From contig RQTK01000055.1 of assembly GCA_003991915.1 (NCBI GenBank), forward strand, positions 606,059-670,058: DNA of 64,000 nucleotides, given 5' to 3'. A program made the position numbers and the translations under genes. The stretch comes from Elysia chlorotica (lineage: Eukaryota > Mollusca > Gastropoda > Plakobranchidae). Shown here piece by piece: positions 13,186-25,200 of this stretch (within the stretch, counting starts at the first letter, position 1; every line of letters starts with the position of its first letter). The notes under the pieces are model-generated. The model did not search any database, was not told the DNA's origin, and was given only the letters and a program-made list of their open reading frames with translations.

Positions 13186-15958
13186 GCACAGTAAAAAGTT
13201 CATATTTGAACAAAGTTAATTTTAACTTATAGGGGTGCATAAATCTCTGCCTTCATCTTTAAGAGAAATAGATAAGAGAAGTACCCATATGATATAAGAA
13301 GTTATCTATTTTCAATTGTGTTTACACTCTAAATGAATAAAAAAATAAAAATGTACATGTAGTTGCAACACCAAGTTATGATAGAGGAGGTACTGGATTT
13401 GTAGCTAGCACTGAACCACACATGGCCTCAATGAGCTATTGCAAATAAACGAGCAAGTTTGTTGAATCAGTGTTGTGCTGTACTTCCGTAGAAGCTTGTT
13501 GATTAAAATTTACAAAGTTTATCCAGAGTGAAAAAACGATCCTGTTTCTTTTAGAAATCAATTTTATTGATATAGATCTGGAAAATAAAAAGACAACAGA
13601 AATCGGTGTGCTAATTCAGATTTAAATTTAAAAAGTCAGTAAGAGAAATATACAAATATGAATCAAAAATTTAAAATACATGTAGTCCTACCATACTTGG
13701 TTGTTTTTAGTGTCAACCAAAGGCAGGACTCTAGGACAACTTAATCAGTTCATCACAATAGTGTGGCACATTCTTGTGAATGTGAGATAAGCTATGAAGA
13801 GCAAAATGAGCATTGCTTACTCCTGTTTGATTTACTCCATAAAACTCATTAAAATCAGAGGCAGTTTTCAAATACCAAGTATAAATAATATTTATCAATA
13901 CCAGGAAACAAACACATCCATATGAGTACCACCGTTTATAAAACTTTCTTAAGCAATGGAACTTGTAGAAAGAAAAAAAAAAGAAAAAAACCCAATTGCC
14001 ATCACATTCAAAAGACACCGAAAAGGATTAAACTGTCACACATTAAAACAGTATTTTCACATCCAATATCGTGCAAACATTTAAAAAAAGGGAAGATTAT
14101 CTGTGGCCGAGTTCATAAATTATACGATATGAATTACAATGCAAGGTTTTATCACAAACTATCTGTAAATAAACAAATCATGCACACAAACACGAGACTA
14201 AGACTAAGAGTGCATTAATCCCCTGGATATTTTGCATACATGAATCATTTTGACTCTTCCATTATAAACATCAATACACAGTGCATTCTTTTATAAATTA
14301 CAACCACACCTTACAAACAATAAACATGTTAATACAGTGCATTATTCATAGCTAAGCCATTGGAAGATAAATCTGCAACCAAAACAAATGTTGCGAAAAC
14401 TATTTTTGTGTTACTGTTAGGCCACAGTCTATTCACCATCTAAAAGGCTTTCTCTTGCCATGTTTTGCACATAACATACTTCACTTTATAACTGCATACT
14501 GTTCCAATGCCCCAGTCTTAGCCAACCAAGACTGCAGATCCTTCCTATGAGACCTGAACTCCAAACGGCTTTGTATTCCACCTCAGCGCAGCTACAGAGA
14601 ACTGCTGCCTTTTTCTTCATGGCCCTAGGCAAAAGAGCGCAAGCTCAGAGGCCATTCAACTAACAACAACAACATAGCTGCATACATTTAGAGGGTGAAC
14701 ACCATTGTTTCTAAAAACAATTAGAGACAAATTTGAGGAAATGTAGAATAATAGAGTGAAGAAAAAAAAAATAGTTGTGCACACTTTCTTTTCCATGGGC
14801 ACCAAAATATTATATTTTCTTTCTATGCATTGATTCTTTACAAATCACATCACTGATCTTTTCACTTTTATTATGTATCAAGATACAAACACAATCAAGA
14901 CAAGGAATGTCTCAATTTTATTTTGCACACATCAGATCCAAAGCAATTTTTAAATTCTTAGTTTAGATCGCAATAATAAAAAAAAAAAATCTGGAGTAAA
15001 ATTACACATTGGCCAGACATTCACTTCATTAAATGCCCTTAAGAATGCATTTCATACTTGACAAATCATGTTGGAACAATATAAAGAATGGGATTTCAGG
15101 TAACAGATGAAACACTGAGGACTTCTTAGAAAAGAAAAATAATTGAATACATGATGAAAAGGCATAGACTGTTTCCACAAATCAAAACTTTGTGCAAGGG
15201 TTTTGATGTACGATTTTTTTTCACTTCCAGGGTAGTGGTATTTTGTAACTTAAGCAGCTAAGATAAATGCTATCTAGTCCATACCTATATTTTAGAAATG
15301 AACTAAAAATTTGTTTTCACCCCCTTACTAAACATTGGCATCTTTTATGATGTTTCTCCTGTCCTGGATATAACTTCAAATACGCTAGCATTACATAAAA
15401 TGTTAAGCTTTTAGAACATTGTGCTGTAGCTTTGCAGGTTATACTGTCTTATTTCTAGAACACTATTAAGTTGAACTTTGGAAGGACTACAGAAATCTTT
15501 TTGATTTAGACAATTTTAAAGTGAAAATATATCTTGGGGGCTTAATATTCATTAATTTTTTAGTGTTTTGGTTGCTGTTTTTGTGTGTGACTGCAGAATG
15601 ATTTCAAAGTGTTTTGTTAATATTAAATTTTCACCTTTATCTCAATGCAGTATCCAGCGATGTAGTATTATAACTGGAAACGCCTAACTAAGACTAGTAA
15701 GAGCACCATGTGCTGCTCAAGATGGCAAAGATGAGATGAGATATTTAACCAGTCCGAAAAGAATATTGGAAATACAGCCAATAAAGACAGAGATTAAAGA
15801 AAGATGCATCAATACACTAAAACTCTAAATTCTCAAATACTGTTACACTCACACAACTTTTTGTCTGCCTCAACACAACTGCCCCTCATTCATAAATGAA
15901 CACAACCTGTGCGATCGCACCCACTCTCATTCATATACTGCAATGACTACAGGCACCC
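13186..15958 (-). other. Probable EMC7 3' UTR and convergent spacer
   Basis: This non-coding, AT-rich stretch lies downstream of the EMC7 stop. On the minus strand an AATAAA signal lies at about 13567-13562, which would give a 3' UTR of roughly 2.4 kb. A short repeat-like patch at about 14500-14680 ends in AACAACAACAACAT, like the tails of SINE copies elsewhere in the window. No coding content was supported. Confidence 0.45.
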
Positions 15959-17660
15959 TCATTTGCGTTTGTTTGCCGACAATGGTTTTGCTTTAACAGC
16001 TTTTTTCGGCTGGGAGCCGCCTGAGAAAAAACTGGACAGGATTTCTGAAGCATCTGGAACATTTGGGCGGCTATTGAGGGCATTCATTTGGTTCTGCATC
16101 TCCTGGTAATAAAAACAAAAAAACCAAGCAAGTGATATATATTGTTAGATAAATTTCAGTTCACACACAACAATAAGGCTTGATTAAGTAAGTCGATGAA
16201 TGATATACATGGCCACAGTAAAAAGGCTAAAAAAAAATCTCAAAATTGATTTACTTTAAAAGTCATTCAAAATGTGACCTTGAATTGTTTAGAACAACTT
16301 TCTTTAAAATCATACCACCAGACCCAAATTAAACTTCCAGGATTCTGGAAATTTCTGGATAAATGGCATCCCTGCTTTTTTAATTACCTTCTGAGTATCT
16401 GCATCTGCTGCATTCATCAACTTGGGCAGGACCATGATAAGCAAAAGCGGCACAACCATAGTCAACACCTGCAAAAAGAACAAAATTTGTGGTTAAAAAC
16501 TCCCACAACCTGCCCCTCGTGTTAACTCCAAAAACTCAAGCTAGCAAATTTATAGTAAATGTGTCATTGCTCTTGCACCATTCATTCATATAAGTGAAAA
16601 AGAGGCTTCAGTGAGAGACAGTTCAAATAGACTTTAAATTTAATGTATAGAGTGGTGGTGGAATCAGAGGTTGACAAAAAATCCTGAACTTTTTCTCACC
16701 ACAAACTAATCAACCAAGTTAAATTACCATACACTATATGTAAAATTATTTATATAAATTCTCACTGAATGCTAGTCATCTACTTCCATAATTATCTCAG
16801 GGTTTGTGTTTCCATAGGCCTTTTATTATTGTTTTAAAATAGAATACCAACTGATTATTGAAGTTGTGAGTTTTCTTGAAAAAAAGATAGAGAGAAACAA
16901 ATTTAAGCATATTAGTATATAGACAAATTGGAGTTATGCCCCTTACGTTGGTAAATTACCATTGTGAAATATATCAACTAGTCAGTAAATTAGGGGTTAA
17001 AAAACACCAGACTTCTATTTTATCTTTTCCTGGAGATTTCTGCTTCAAAACTTTAAAAGGTTGGTATTTTATGATCCCTAAGAAACAAACGGAGATACGA
17101 AAAAAAAACACGAAACCGGCTCCATCCTTGATAGAGAAATCACAACACAAGCGAGCAAGGAAAAAACAAAAACAGTTATAAATACCAAGATGCGATCCTG
17201 GATGGGAATTAAATTATTTAGATGAAGTAAGAATGAAATATTTCATAAAATAAATAAAACAAACCATAGGGTTGAATAAAAAGTCTGTGATCCTCCATTG
17301 TTCTCTCTTGTGGAAATAATTTGGCTTTCCGCGTTCTCGAAACTCCAAGGGATAGGAAGCCTGTTTCACCAGATTTGGCTGGAGAAAGTTTACTCTCCGT
17401 GCCCTCATTTTTCCTTTTGATGTTATATCCACCCTTAAAGCCTCAAACAGGACATTGGGATTTGCTATTTCCACAATATATGAGCCCGAGGGCACTCCAT
17501 TGACAACAAATGTACCATCAGATCTGGAGATAGAAGAAGTTTTGATTTTATTTAGTTTAAAAATTAGAATCTGTAAACTGTTAAAAATGTGGTAATGCTA
17601 CGAAAGAAATGTACACATAGCATGATTAATCACACAATGACCTGCTTAAGGGTGATATAA

Positions 17661-17695
<35 letters not shown>

Positions 17696-19291
17696 CATAT
17701 CAACCTATATATATATATAGAGAGAGAGAGAAATCTGATTGAAAAATAAAAAACCAGGAAAATGTTTAAATAAATGTATGTTTAATGTTTGTGTATCGTT
17801 GTATGCCACAAAAGAGACGAGAAGAAGGAAAATTGTAGGAGGGAGCGACAAATATAACAGACATTTTAGAATACTAAGAATTATTCACACAGGCAGACAA
17901 ACTATAAGATCTAAAGAGCAGATAGGAGAAGATGAGTATTTAAACATGCATACTTTACTCAAAATTTAATCATGCAACACCTTACATTAAAAAAAATAAA
18001 TTAATTTGTCATTTCTATGAGTATGATTAATTATAGCTGAAGTTATTTTGGGTTTAATTTAATGGTAGATTTTATATGATAATATAAATTTACAAGATTT
18101 TATGATCAATTGTTGATACTTCATATCTACTGTAGTTTCATGGCAGTAAGAAAACTAACATGACGGTCATTTCTGATGTAGCAGGCAAGATAATTGGATC
18201 AATGTAAAATCAATTAATTTTGAAGAAAATGAAGAAGTCTTAAATTTCAATTTACTTTTGCTTTTGGCATACTACTATGTTGTATAAAAATTATGTTACC
18301 CCAGGCACTTTTTGTCCTCTTTATGTCAAAATCTAGTCAATACCACTCCAATTACATTGCCCTCAATATTTAAACAGAGCCAAAACTGAAGTGGGCAACA
18401 TGTCAGTTACTCAGTATTCTTTTATTTTATCTCAAAATATTTAAGCCTTTTTTGCTTTTTGATGATAGTTGCAGAAGTGAACACCTAGTTGGTTTTAAAG
18501 TCCCACATCAGCAAAATATAGGCTATATTGTGGAAAAATTGATACGTGCTGCAACACACAATACAGGGCGAGGATACCATTGCTCCAGTCTCATTCGGCC
18601 ACTACCACTGAACTAATCAGTAGTGGGCAAAATTGACAGGGCTCAAACCACAGACATTCTGCGTCGGAAGCCGATGTTCTACCCTTGTGCTACCACGCAC
18701 CACTTTTTAGAAGAGACCTACCTAACTGTGAAATAACATTTATGATGTTTTTGTTTATCAATCTTGATGTAGGAAAGACTTCTGAATTGGTACCTGAGCC
18801 GATCTATGCTTAACTAAAGAACGAAGCTTAAAATGAAGCTCTTCGAACATTTTTTAATTTCGTATCAAACTGAAAGCTCTTTTCAATCATCAATGTGCCT
18901 ACAGTTGGATGTACTTCCAGCAAATAGATTTGAGATGCTATATAGATTCAACTGTAGTAGTGTATATCTCTATGAATATGATCTAGATGTGTATCTATAT
19001 TATATCTCTCAAATTCATGTAGGCCTACCGTAACCGTATAGCCAGCCTACTAGATCTCAGATAGATGAAGTGTGTTGCTTACCTTACAAATCCTAAGTAT
19101 TCACCACCATCCACCAAAACTCTTGAATTTAAGGTCCATTCTTTATCTTTGGCAGCGACAAATACTTTCCCCTCAATTTTAAATTCGGCTCGGTCATTTA
19201 ATTCGTCAATGTCAGATCCGCAAGCAAATGAATTCCAGTTAAATAAAAACATACAGAGAATGAACTGTACGAATTGTATGGGCTCCTCCAT
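15959..19291 (-). CDS. EMC7: EMC7, ER membrane protein complex subunit 7
   Basis: This is a subunit of the EMC insertase, which places transmembrane helices into the ER membrane. Four exons on the minus strand: 19291-19083, 17523-17265, 16468-16388 and 16102-15959, joining in frame to 230 aa (human has 242). An N-terminal hydrophobic signal runs over about residues 6-22. The luminal beta-sandwich includes FKIEGKVFV, RVLVDGGEYLGFVR, SDGTFVVNGVPSGSY and RVDITSKGKMRAR. The stretch YFHKREQWRITDFLFNPM leads into the membrane helix in exon 3 (VLTMVVPLLLIMVLPK). The cytosolic tail has MNALNS..NVPDASE and a basic end (NKRK). Exon 1 starts at the first in-frame Met before the signal. All splice sites are GT-AG (exon 2 donor GTTTGT). 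No damage was seen. Confidence 0.96.
17660..17731. repeat. (GT)n/(GA)n/(TA)n microsatellite in EMC7 exon 2 upstream flank
   Basis: Short compound simple repeat within intron 1 of EMC7: GT units, then GA, then TATATA and GA again. Confidence 0.9.
18500..18706 (-). mobile_element. SINE copy in EMC7 intron 1
   Basis: Minus-orientation member of the local tRNA-like SINE family. In + order it reads tail (TATAGGCTATATTGTGG), body (GGGCGAGGATACCATT, a CTGTCTC-like site) and head (GGCTCAAACCACAGAC.TTCTGCGTCGGAAGCCGATGTTCTACCC). It is diverged but nearly full length. Confidence 0.8.
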
Positions 19292-19339
19292 GATTGCTCA
19301 GCGCCGGATGTTGAATCAGTGACCAGCAACGTCAAAACA

Positions 19340-20240
<901 letters not shown>

Positions 20241-20819
20241 TGGTGATGATAATAGAAATGCTGGTGATGGTATAAATAATAATGCTAGTAGCGTTAAAAA
20301 TAATGACAACAATAATGGTGGTAATGGGAGCAATAGAAATAATACTAGCAGTAGTAATTATGGCGGCGATGGTGGTGGTAATAATGGTAATAGTGGATAT
20401 TAATATTAATAATTGTAGTAGCGATACTAGTGATAGTATTGATGATAATGATAGGAGTGATAGTGGTAATGATGGTAATAGTGGTAATGCTAGTGATAAC
20501 GATGTCAATGGTAGTAATGGTTGCAGGAATTAGGTCTGATTGTTATGGTAGTGATGATAACAATAATAAATATGCAAAATTTCCAATAAAGCATATATAA
20601 TTGAAAATAGTTATATCAATGAGTATGGTTGTGGTAGGGGCGATAGTAGAAACAATGGTGACAGCGGTTGTAAAGGTGGCGCTGGCTGTGGTGTTAGTGG
20701 TTATTACGGCAAGGTTGGTGGTGGCGGTAAAACGATGATAATGATAGTAACGTTAATAGTGGTGGTAGTTGTGGTCTTAGTGGCAGTATCGATTATATGG
20801 AGGATTGACTTTTTTCATT

Positions 20820-20945
20820 ATGTAACAAGAAACTGCTGCCTCAATAAATAAATAAAAAACCGCCAGTTGTCGCAGATTATTTTTTTTCGGAATTAGGGCA
20901 CTTTACCCTAAAAACCACGTTTTCGCGTAGATAGTGTCTGTCTGG
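20820..20945. repeat. Dispersed repeat shared with 51235-51445
   Basis: AACAAGAAACTGCTGC, GTTGTC.CAGATTATTTT, TTCGGAATT.GGCACTTTACC and GTTTTCGCGTAGATAG occur in the same order here and at about 51235-51445, where extra A-rich insertions separate the blocks. No coding content was seen, and the family is not recognised. Confidence 0.65.
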
Positions 20946-21069
20946 CGGCCTCCAAAAAGGCTCTAGGATGCTTTTGGCGGCTGCTAGATAGACTCTTGAG
21001 TCTGTTTGGCGGCGGCCAGACTCTGCGCTGGCAGTTAAAGATTTTTTGTTCTGTAGACAATACAGAAGG

Positions 21070-21260
21070 TAATACTGGAGGGAATGGTGGATGGCAAACG
21101 AGCAAGAGGCAGGCCAGCAAGAGCATGGATAGATGACATTAAGGAATGGACCTGTCTTACAGCAAAAGAATGCAGCGAAAACGCAAGAGACAGGAGTGCA
21201 TGGAGGACCATTTCAAGTCAACCTCACCCGAGATGACACCGGAAGAAGAAGAAGAAGAAG
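21070..21260 (+). mobile_element. LINE 3' end (reverse-transcriptase C-terminus)
   Basis: The reading frame is open to a stop at about 21235: ILEGMVDGKRARGRPARAW, then a WIDDIKEWT block and an ECSENARDRSAWR block. This matches the conserved C-terminal end of LINE polyproteins (GRP..RW.DDI..W.G ... A.DR..WR). A (GAA)n tail follows at about 21242-21260. It is a severely 5'-truncated, dead copy. Confidence 0.85.
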
Positions 21261-21379
21261 ACATGACTGCAAGAAACTGTTACATACAATTTAGGTTTAT
21301 TTTCTACTTTCGGTTTTTGCATGGTACCCAAGAACCAAGACCCAGGCCCAGGAGTCAAGTCAGTCAACAACGTCAATAA

Positions 21380-22163
21380 ACGTCGTTGCTGTAAAACTGA
21401 AGTCTTTGTCTATTTTAAATTGTTAGATATAGATCTACTTCCAAAGTGAAAGGCAAGGTCTTGGCTATATTGTGACCATTGATACTGCGTGTTGATCTAA
21501 AAAATAAGGGGTAAAAAATGTTTCAAACATTATAAAATCTAGAGATCTAGATCTAGCTTCAGACTGGATCTAGGGGAGTATTGTATTAATCAACTTTCTA
21601 ACTGCTTGATTTTGATACAGGAAGTCTGGGGTTCAACATGATAAGTTTATTACAAATTCAGATATTGAATTGTTGAAAGGAAATTATAATGAAGGCCTAA
21701 CAAGCCAAGTTTGGGATGCAGTTTTTGGGTCCCATTGTAATAATAAAAATAATTTTAAAGTCTATCGACATAGAATAGTTGTGTCGATAGACGAAAAGTC
21801 TTTTGGCACAGAGTGAAAATAGCACCTTAAAGCACACATGATTTTTGTTTTCCTTAAAATTAAATCCTTTGCTTCTTATGTGTTGTTTGCATTAAACCTC
21901 TCTGGCACCCAAGACCTATCTATGAGAAACCATTTTCCATTCCTGTTTTTATAAATGGAGTTGCAGATTTATTGGATATAGGTACTGGTATACCATATGT
22001 GTTAAGACAGAGATGGGAGTTAATAATTTATTTCAAATTATAATTCATTCCGAAAACTTTGAAATAATTATGATAGTAAAAGTTTTTAATACTCTGGCAA
22101 CTAGATGATAACTGAGGATATTCCTATTTCTTAAAACTGATGTTTTAATTTTCTTCATTCCAG
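21380..22163 (+). other. STEEP1 upstream region
   Basis: No gene was seen. A good 3' splice site (TTCTTCATTCCAG) ends at 22163, 77 bases before the STEEP1 start codon. The 5' UTR is therefore probably split, with a non-coding first exon somewhere upstream that I could not place. Confidence 0.4.
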
Positions 22164-22240
22164 ATTTGAGTGCAGCGGACTTAGGAAAAGTCTTTGATTA
22201 AAAAAAAACAACCCAGAAATTTAAAAGGAATCAGTACAGA

Positions 22241-25200
22241 ATGCCTAAGGTTGTCTCCAAGAGTGTGGTCTGTACTGACACCAAAGATCAAGAGGAATAC
22301 AAGGGGGAGAAGCCACTCCATGTTTACTACTGTCTCTGTGGACAAATGGCGTTAATTTTGGGTAAGTATTTTGTAAATTTTTGTTAACTTACAGGTGCAT
22401 TTTTTTATTTAAACTTAACTGACTACAGAAGGGATCTAACTTAAGGTTGCAAACACTGTAGGAAGGGGTTAAAGTTGGTATTTCTTGTAATATTGATCTT
22501 CAGATTTTCTTGCTTGATGAAATCTTTGCTTTGGTCTTGTAGGGTATGGGCTCTAAGCAGACGTGTAAAACTAAGTGAAACAAAATGCTTTTCTAAAATG
22601 TAGCTGCTCAATTTTTTTTGGAAACACTTTCCATACATCAAGCCGGGTGATGACTTTTAATCTAGAGGGGTGGTGAAAGAAACATTTTTTTATAAAGGCA
22701 GATATATATGTCCCTTTCTTATTTAATGCAATACCTAAATATCCATCGATTCGTTGTCAAAGCTTGTTCTGCTTTGTTTGACTTTTTTCTGTTTGTCTGT
22801 TTATTTTTTTGTTCCTAAGAGATAAATTTATTTGTCTCATTTTACATTCTATATTTTGTGAACCCTGAACTGTCTAGATTGTGCATTAGAAAAACTCCCG
22901 CTACGGAGCCGCGATGGAGCTCGGGTGATCGATGGTCAGAAACACGCACACAAGCTAACCTGTGACCCGGACGAGATTGTCTACATCAAGAGGTGACTGG
23001 GGAAATGGGTTCAGGGGTGCACAACAGCAATTCAATATTATGTATTATGATATGATGGTATGGCTTTCTGTTTTATTCCCTTTTTTTTTTTTATAAACTG
23101 GTACTGCTGTGAAAGACTAGATTAGTGTAGATCTTAAAAGAAAAGCTTGTTTAGATTAACATTGCTAGGTAATATAAATCATCTACTATAAAGCTGTTTT
23201 CAGTTGAGAATCCTATAAAAAAAAATAATGAGTATATTTTTTCAAGTCTATGTAAAGGACGGTTAGGGGCTTTTTTTTTATTACGATCCAATAGTTAATA
23301 TTAATGTTTTACCCTTACTTATGATTTTGAAAGATTTACTTTTCTTGCCCTCTTTAAATTTTGTGTATGTGTGCTTACATTGGTGAGAATAATTTATATC
23401 AATTCTTTGTGTTCTTCTTTCTTTCAGTTTATTGTGGTCGTCTTTTGTTGAATTCCATGCGTTCCTCTTTTATTGAATTTTTTGTGTTCTTCTGTCATTC
23501 AATTCTTTGTCTTCTTCTTTCGTCTCATTCCTTGTGTTCCTCTTTCATTGAATTTTTATTCCTCTCTCATTCAATTCTTTGTTCTCCTCTTTCGTTCGAT
23601 TATTTGTGTTCATCTTTCATTCAATTCTTTGTACTTTTTTTTCCTGAACCGCAGGCAGGAAGGTTTGGAGAAGCAGTACCGACAGAAGTGCAAGCGCTGC
23701 GGCCTCCTGCTGTTTTACCACCATCAGGGCAACAGCTCCGTCATGTTCATCGTCCGCGACGCACTCAAGCGAGAGAACGAAGGTATCAAGACAGACGTGT
23801 ACAGTCAAATCAAGGCACCCAAACAGGTCAGACCAAATAAATCCATTTTGTTGCAGTTCTTACCTCATTAACACTTTAACTAATAATTTTGACAATATAT
23901 ATTCTGCCTATGCCTATGGAATTTGATCATCTTATTTTTTGAAAGTATGTTTTATCATTTTCTTTAAATGTATGTATCCTTAATAAAGAAAGAGCTATAT
24001 AAGTTTTGCCAACAGCCAAAATTAGCATAAATCAGCAATTAAAAAAAAAAAAAGTCAAAATATGCAGTGTAAGCGTTCATACTAGAGAGGGTATAAATAA
24101 TTCAAGCCAACTGTTGTTCATGCTCAGCTTGGGAAAGAAAAAAACATTGCATTGCTTTCTTGAATTCACTTTTCTTATTTTTATTTGCATAGTAAAATAG
24201 AAGATGGATTTTGATAAGGGTTGTGCTATTTGTGGTGGCTGAATGGCGCACCAAAGTCAGGCTAAAGGTAACAATAGTCAACAATGTTAATCTCTAAAGA
24301 TTTTCAAGTATCAACTTGTGTTAAAAAAAAAAGAAAAGTCGTAGTCAGCCATCAAAGTGAACAAATTTAGATGAACAATTTGAAAGAAAATGTGCACAAA
24401 TATGCTATTTTTTATGTATGGTTGGTGAAGTTGGTTCATGTGGACATCCATGTAAGAAATGTCCTCCTTATTGATATTATGTTTGTCACCAGATAACTGC
24501 GGTTTCCTGAAATTTTCTTGTTTTGCTTTTTGTCTTCCTCTGCACATCCTAGTTTTAACCATTTTGGGATGTCATATTTGTAAATTTAGACTTACAGAGC
24601 CAATGAGTGGTAAAAAAAACTCCATGTCCAAGGGACGTGAATATGTCATTTGTTATCGTTATGCGTGTTTTAAAAACCTAATATATTGTGGATGGGACCC
24701 CAGAGTGGGATACTCTGGACTTGGCTAGTCATGTTCTACTGATAATGATCCAACTAATAGTGAAAAACACAGCCAGTGAAAACTGGACAATGATGCGTGT
24801 GGGAGTCGAACTAGCTCAAGTGGTAGAACTTTGGTAGGTCTGTGTTTCAAAATCAAGGATTGGTCAAGTGGGTCGGTGTCAGCATAATGTGACCGGCTGA
24901 GACACGAGTTCAGATATTCTTGCCCTGTCTCGTGTGTAGCAGCACATAAAATTGTTAGAATCAGTCTTGGGACCCATCCACAATATAGCCTATATAGTGC
25001 TGATGTTGGACATTAACCAACCAACCCAACTGAACCGCAGTCTCTGTTTCCACAGGTGACCCTGACCAAGCACACGAAGAACATGGGCAAGTTCAGCTCG
25101 GTGACCATCTCCACCGTGGACGAGGAGGAGGAGGAGCTTGAGGCGGTCAGTTTCAATAATAATAATTTACTGCATTTCTTTTGGGCATTTGTAAAATTGA

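Noticed and set aside
13731..14218. Frames of 95-98 codons on both strands
   Set aside because: Low-complexity Phe/Lys runs within the probable EMC7 3' UTR, with no recognisable domain.
23361..23871. 132-159 codon frames across STEEP1 intron 2 and exon 3
   Set aside because: They run through the TTC-rich repetitive intron end; only 23655-23826 in the STEEP1 phase is supported by homology and splice sites.
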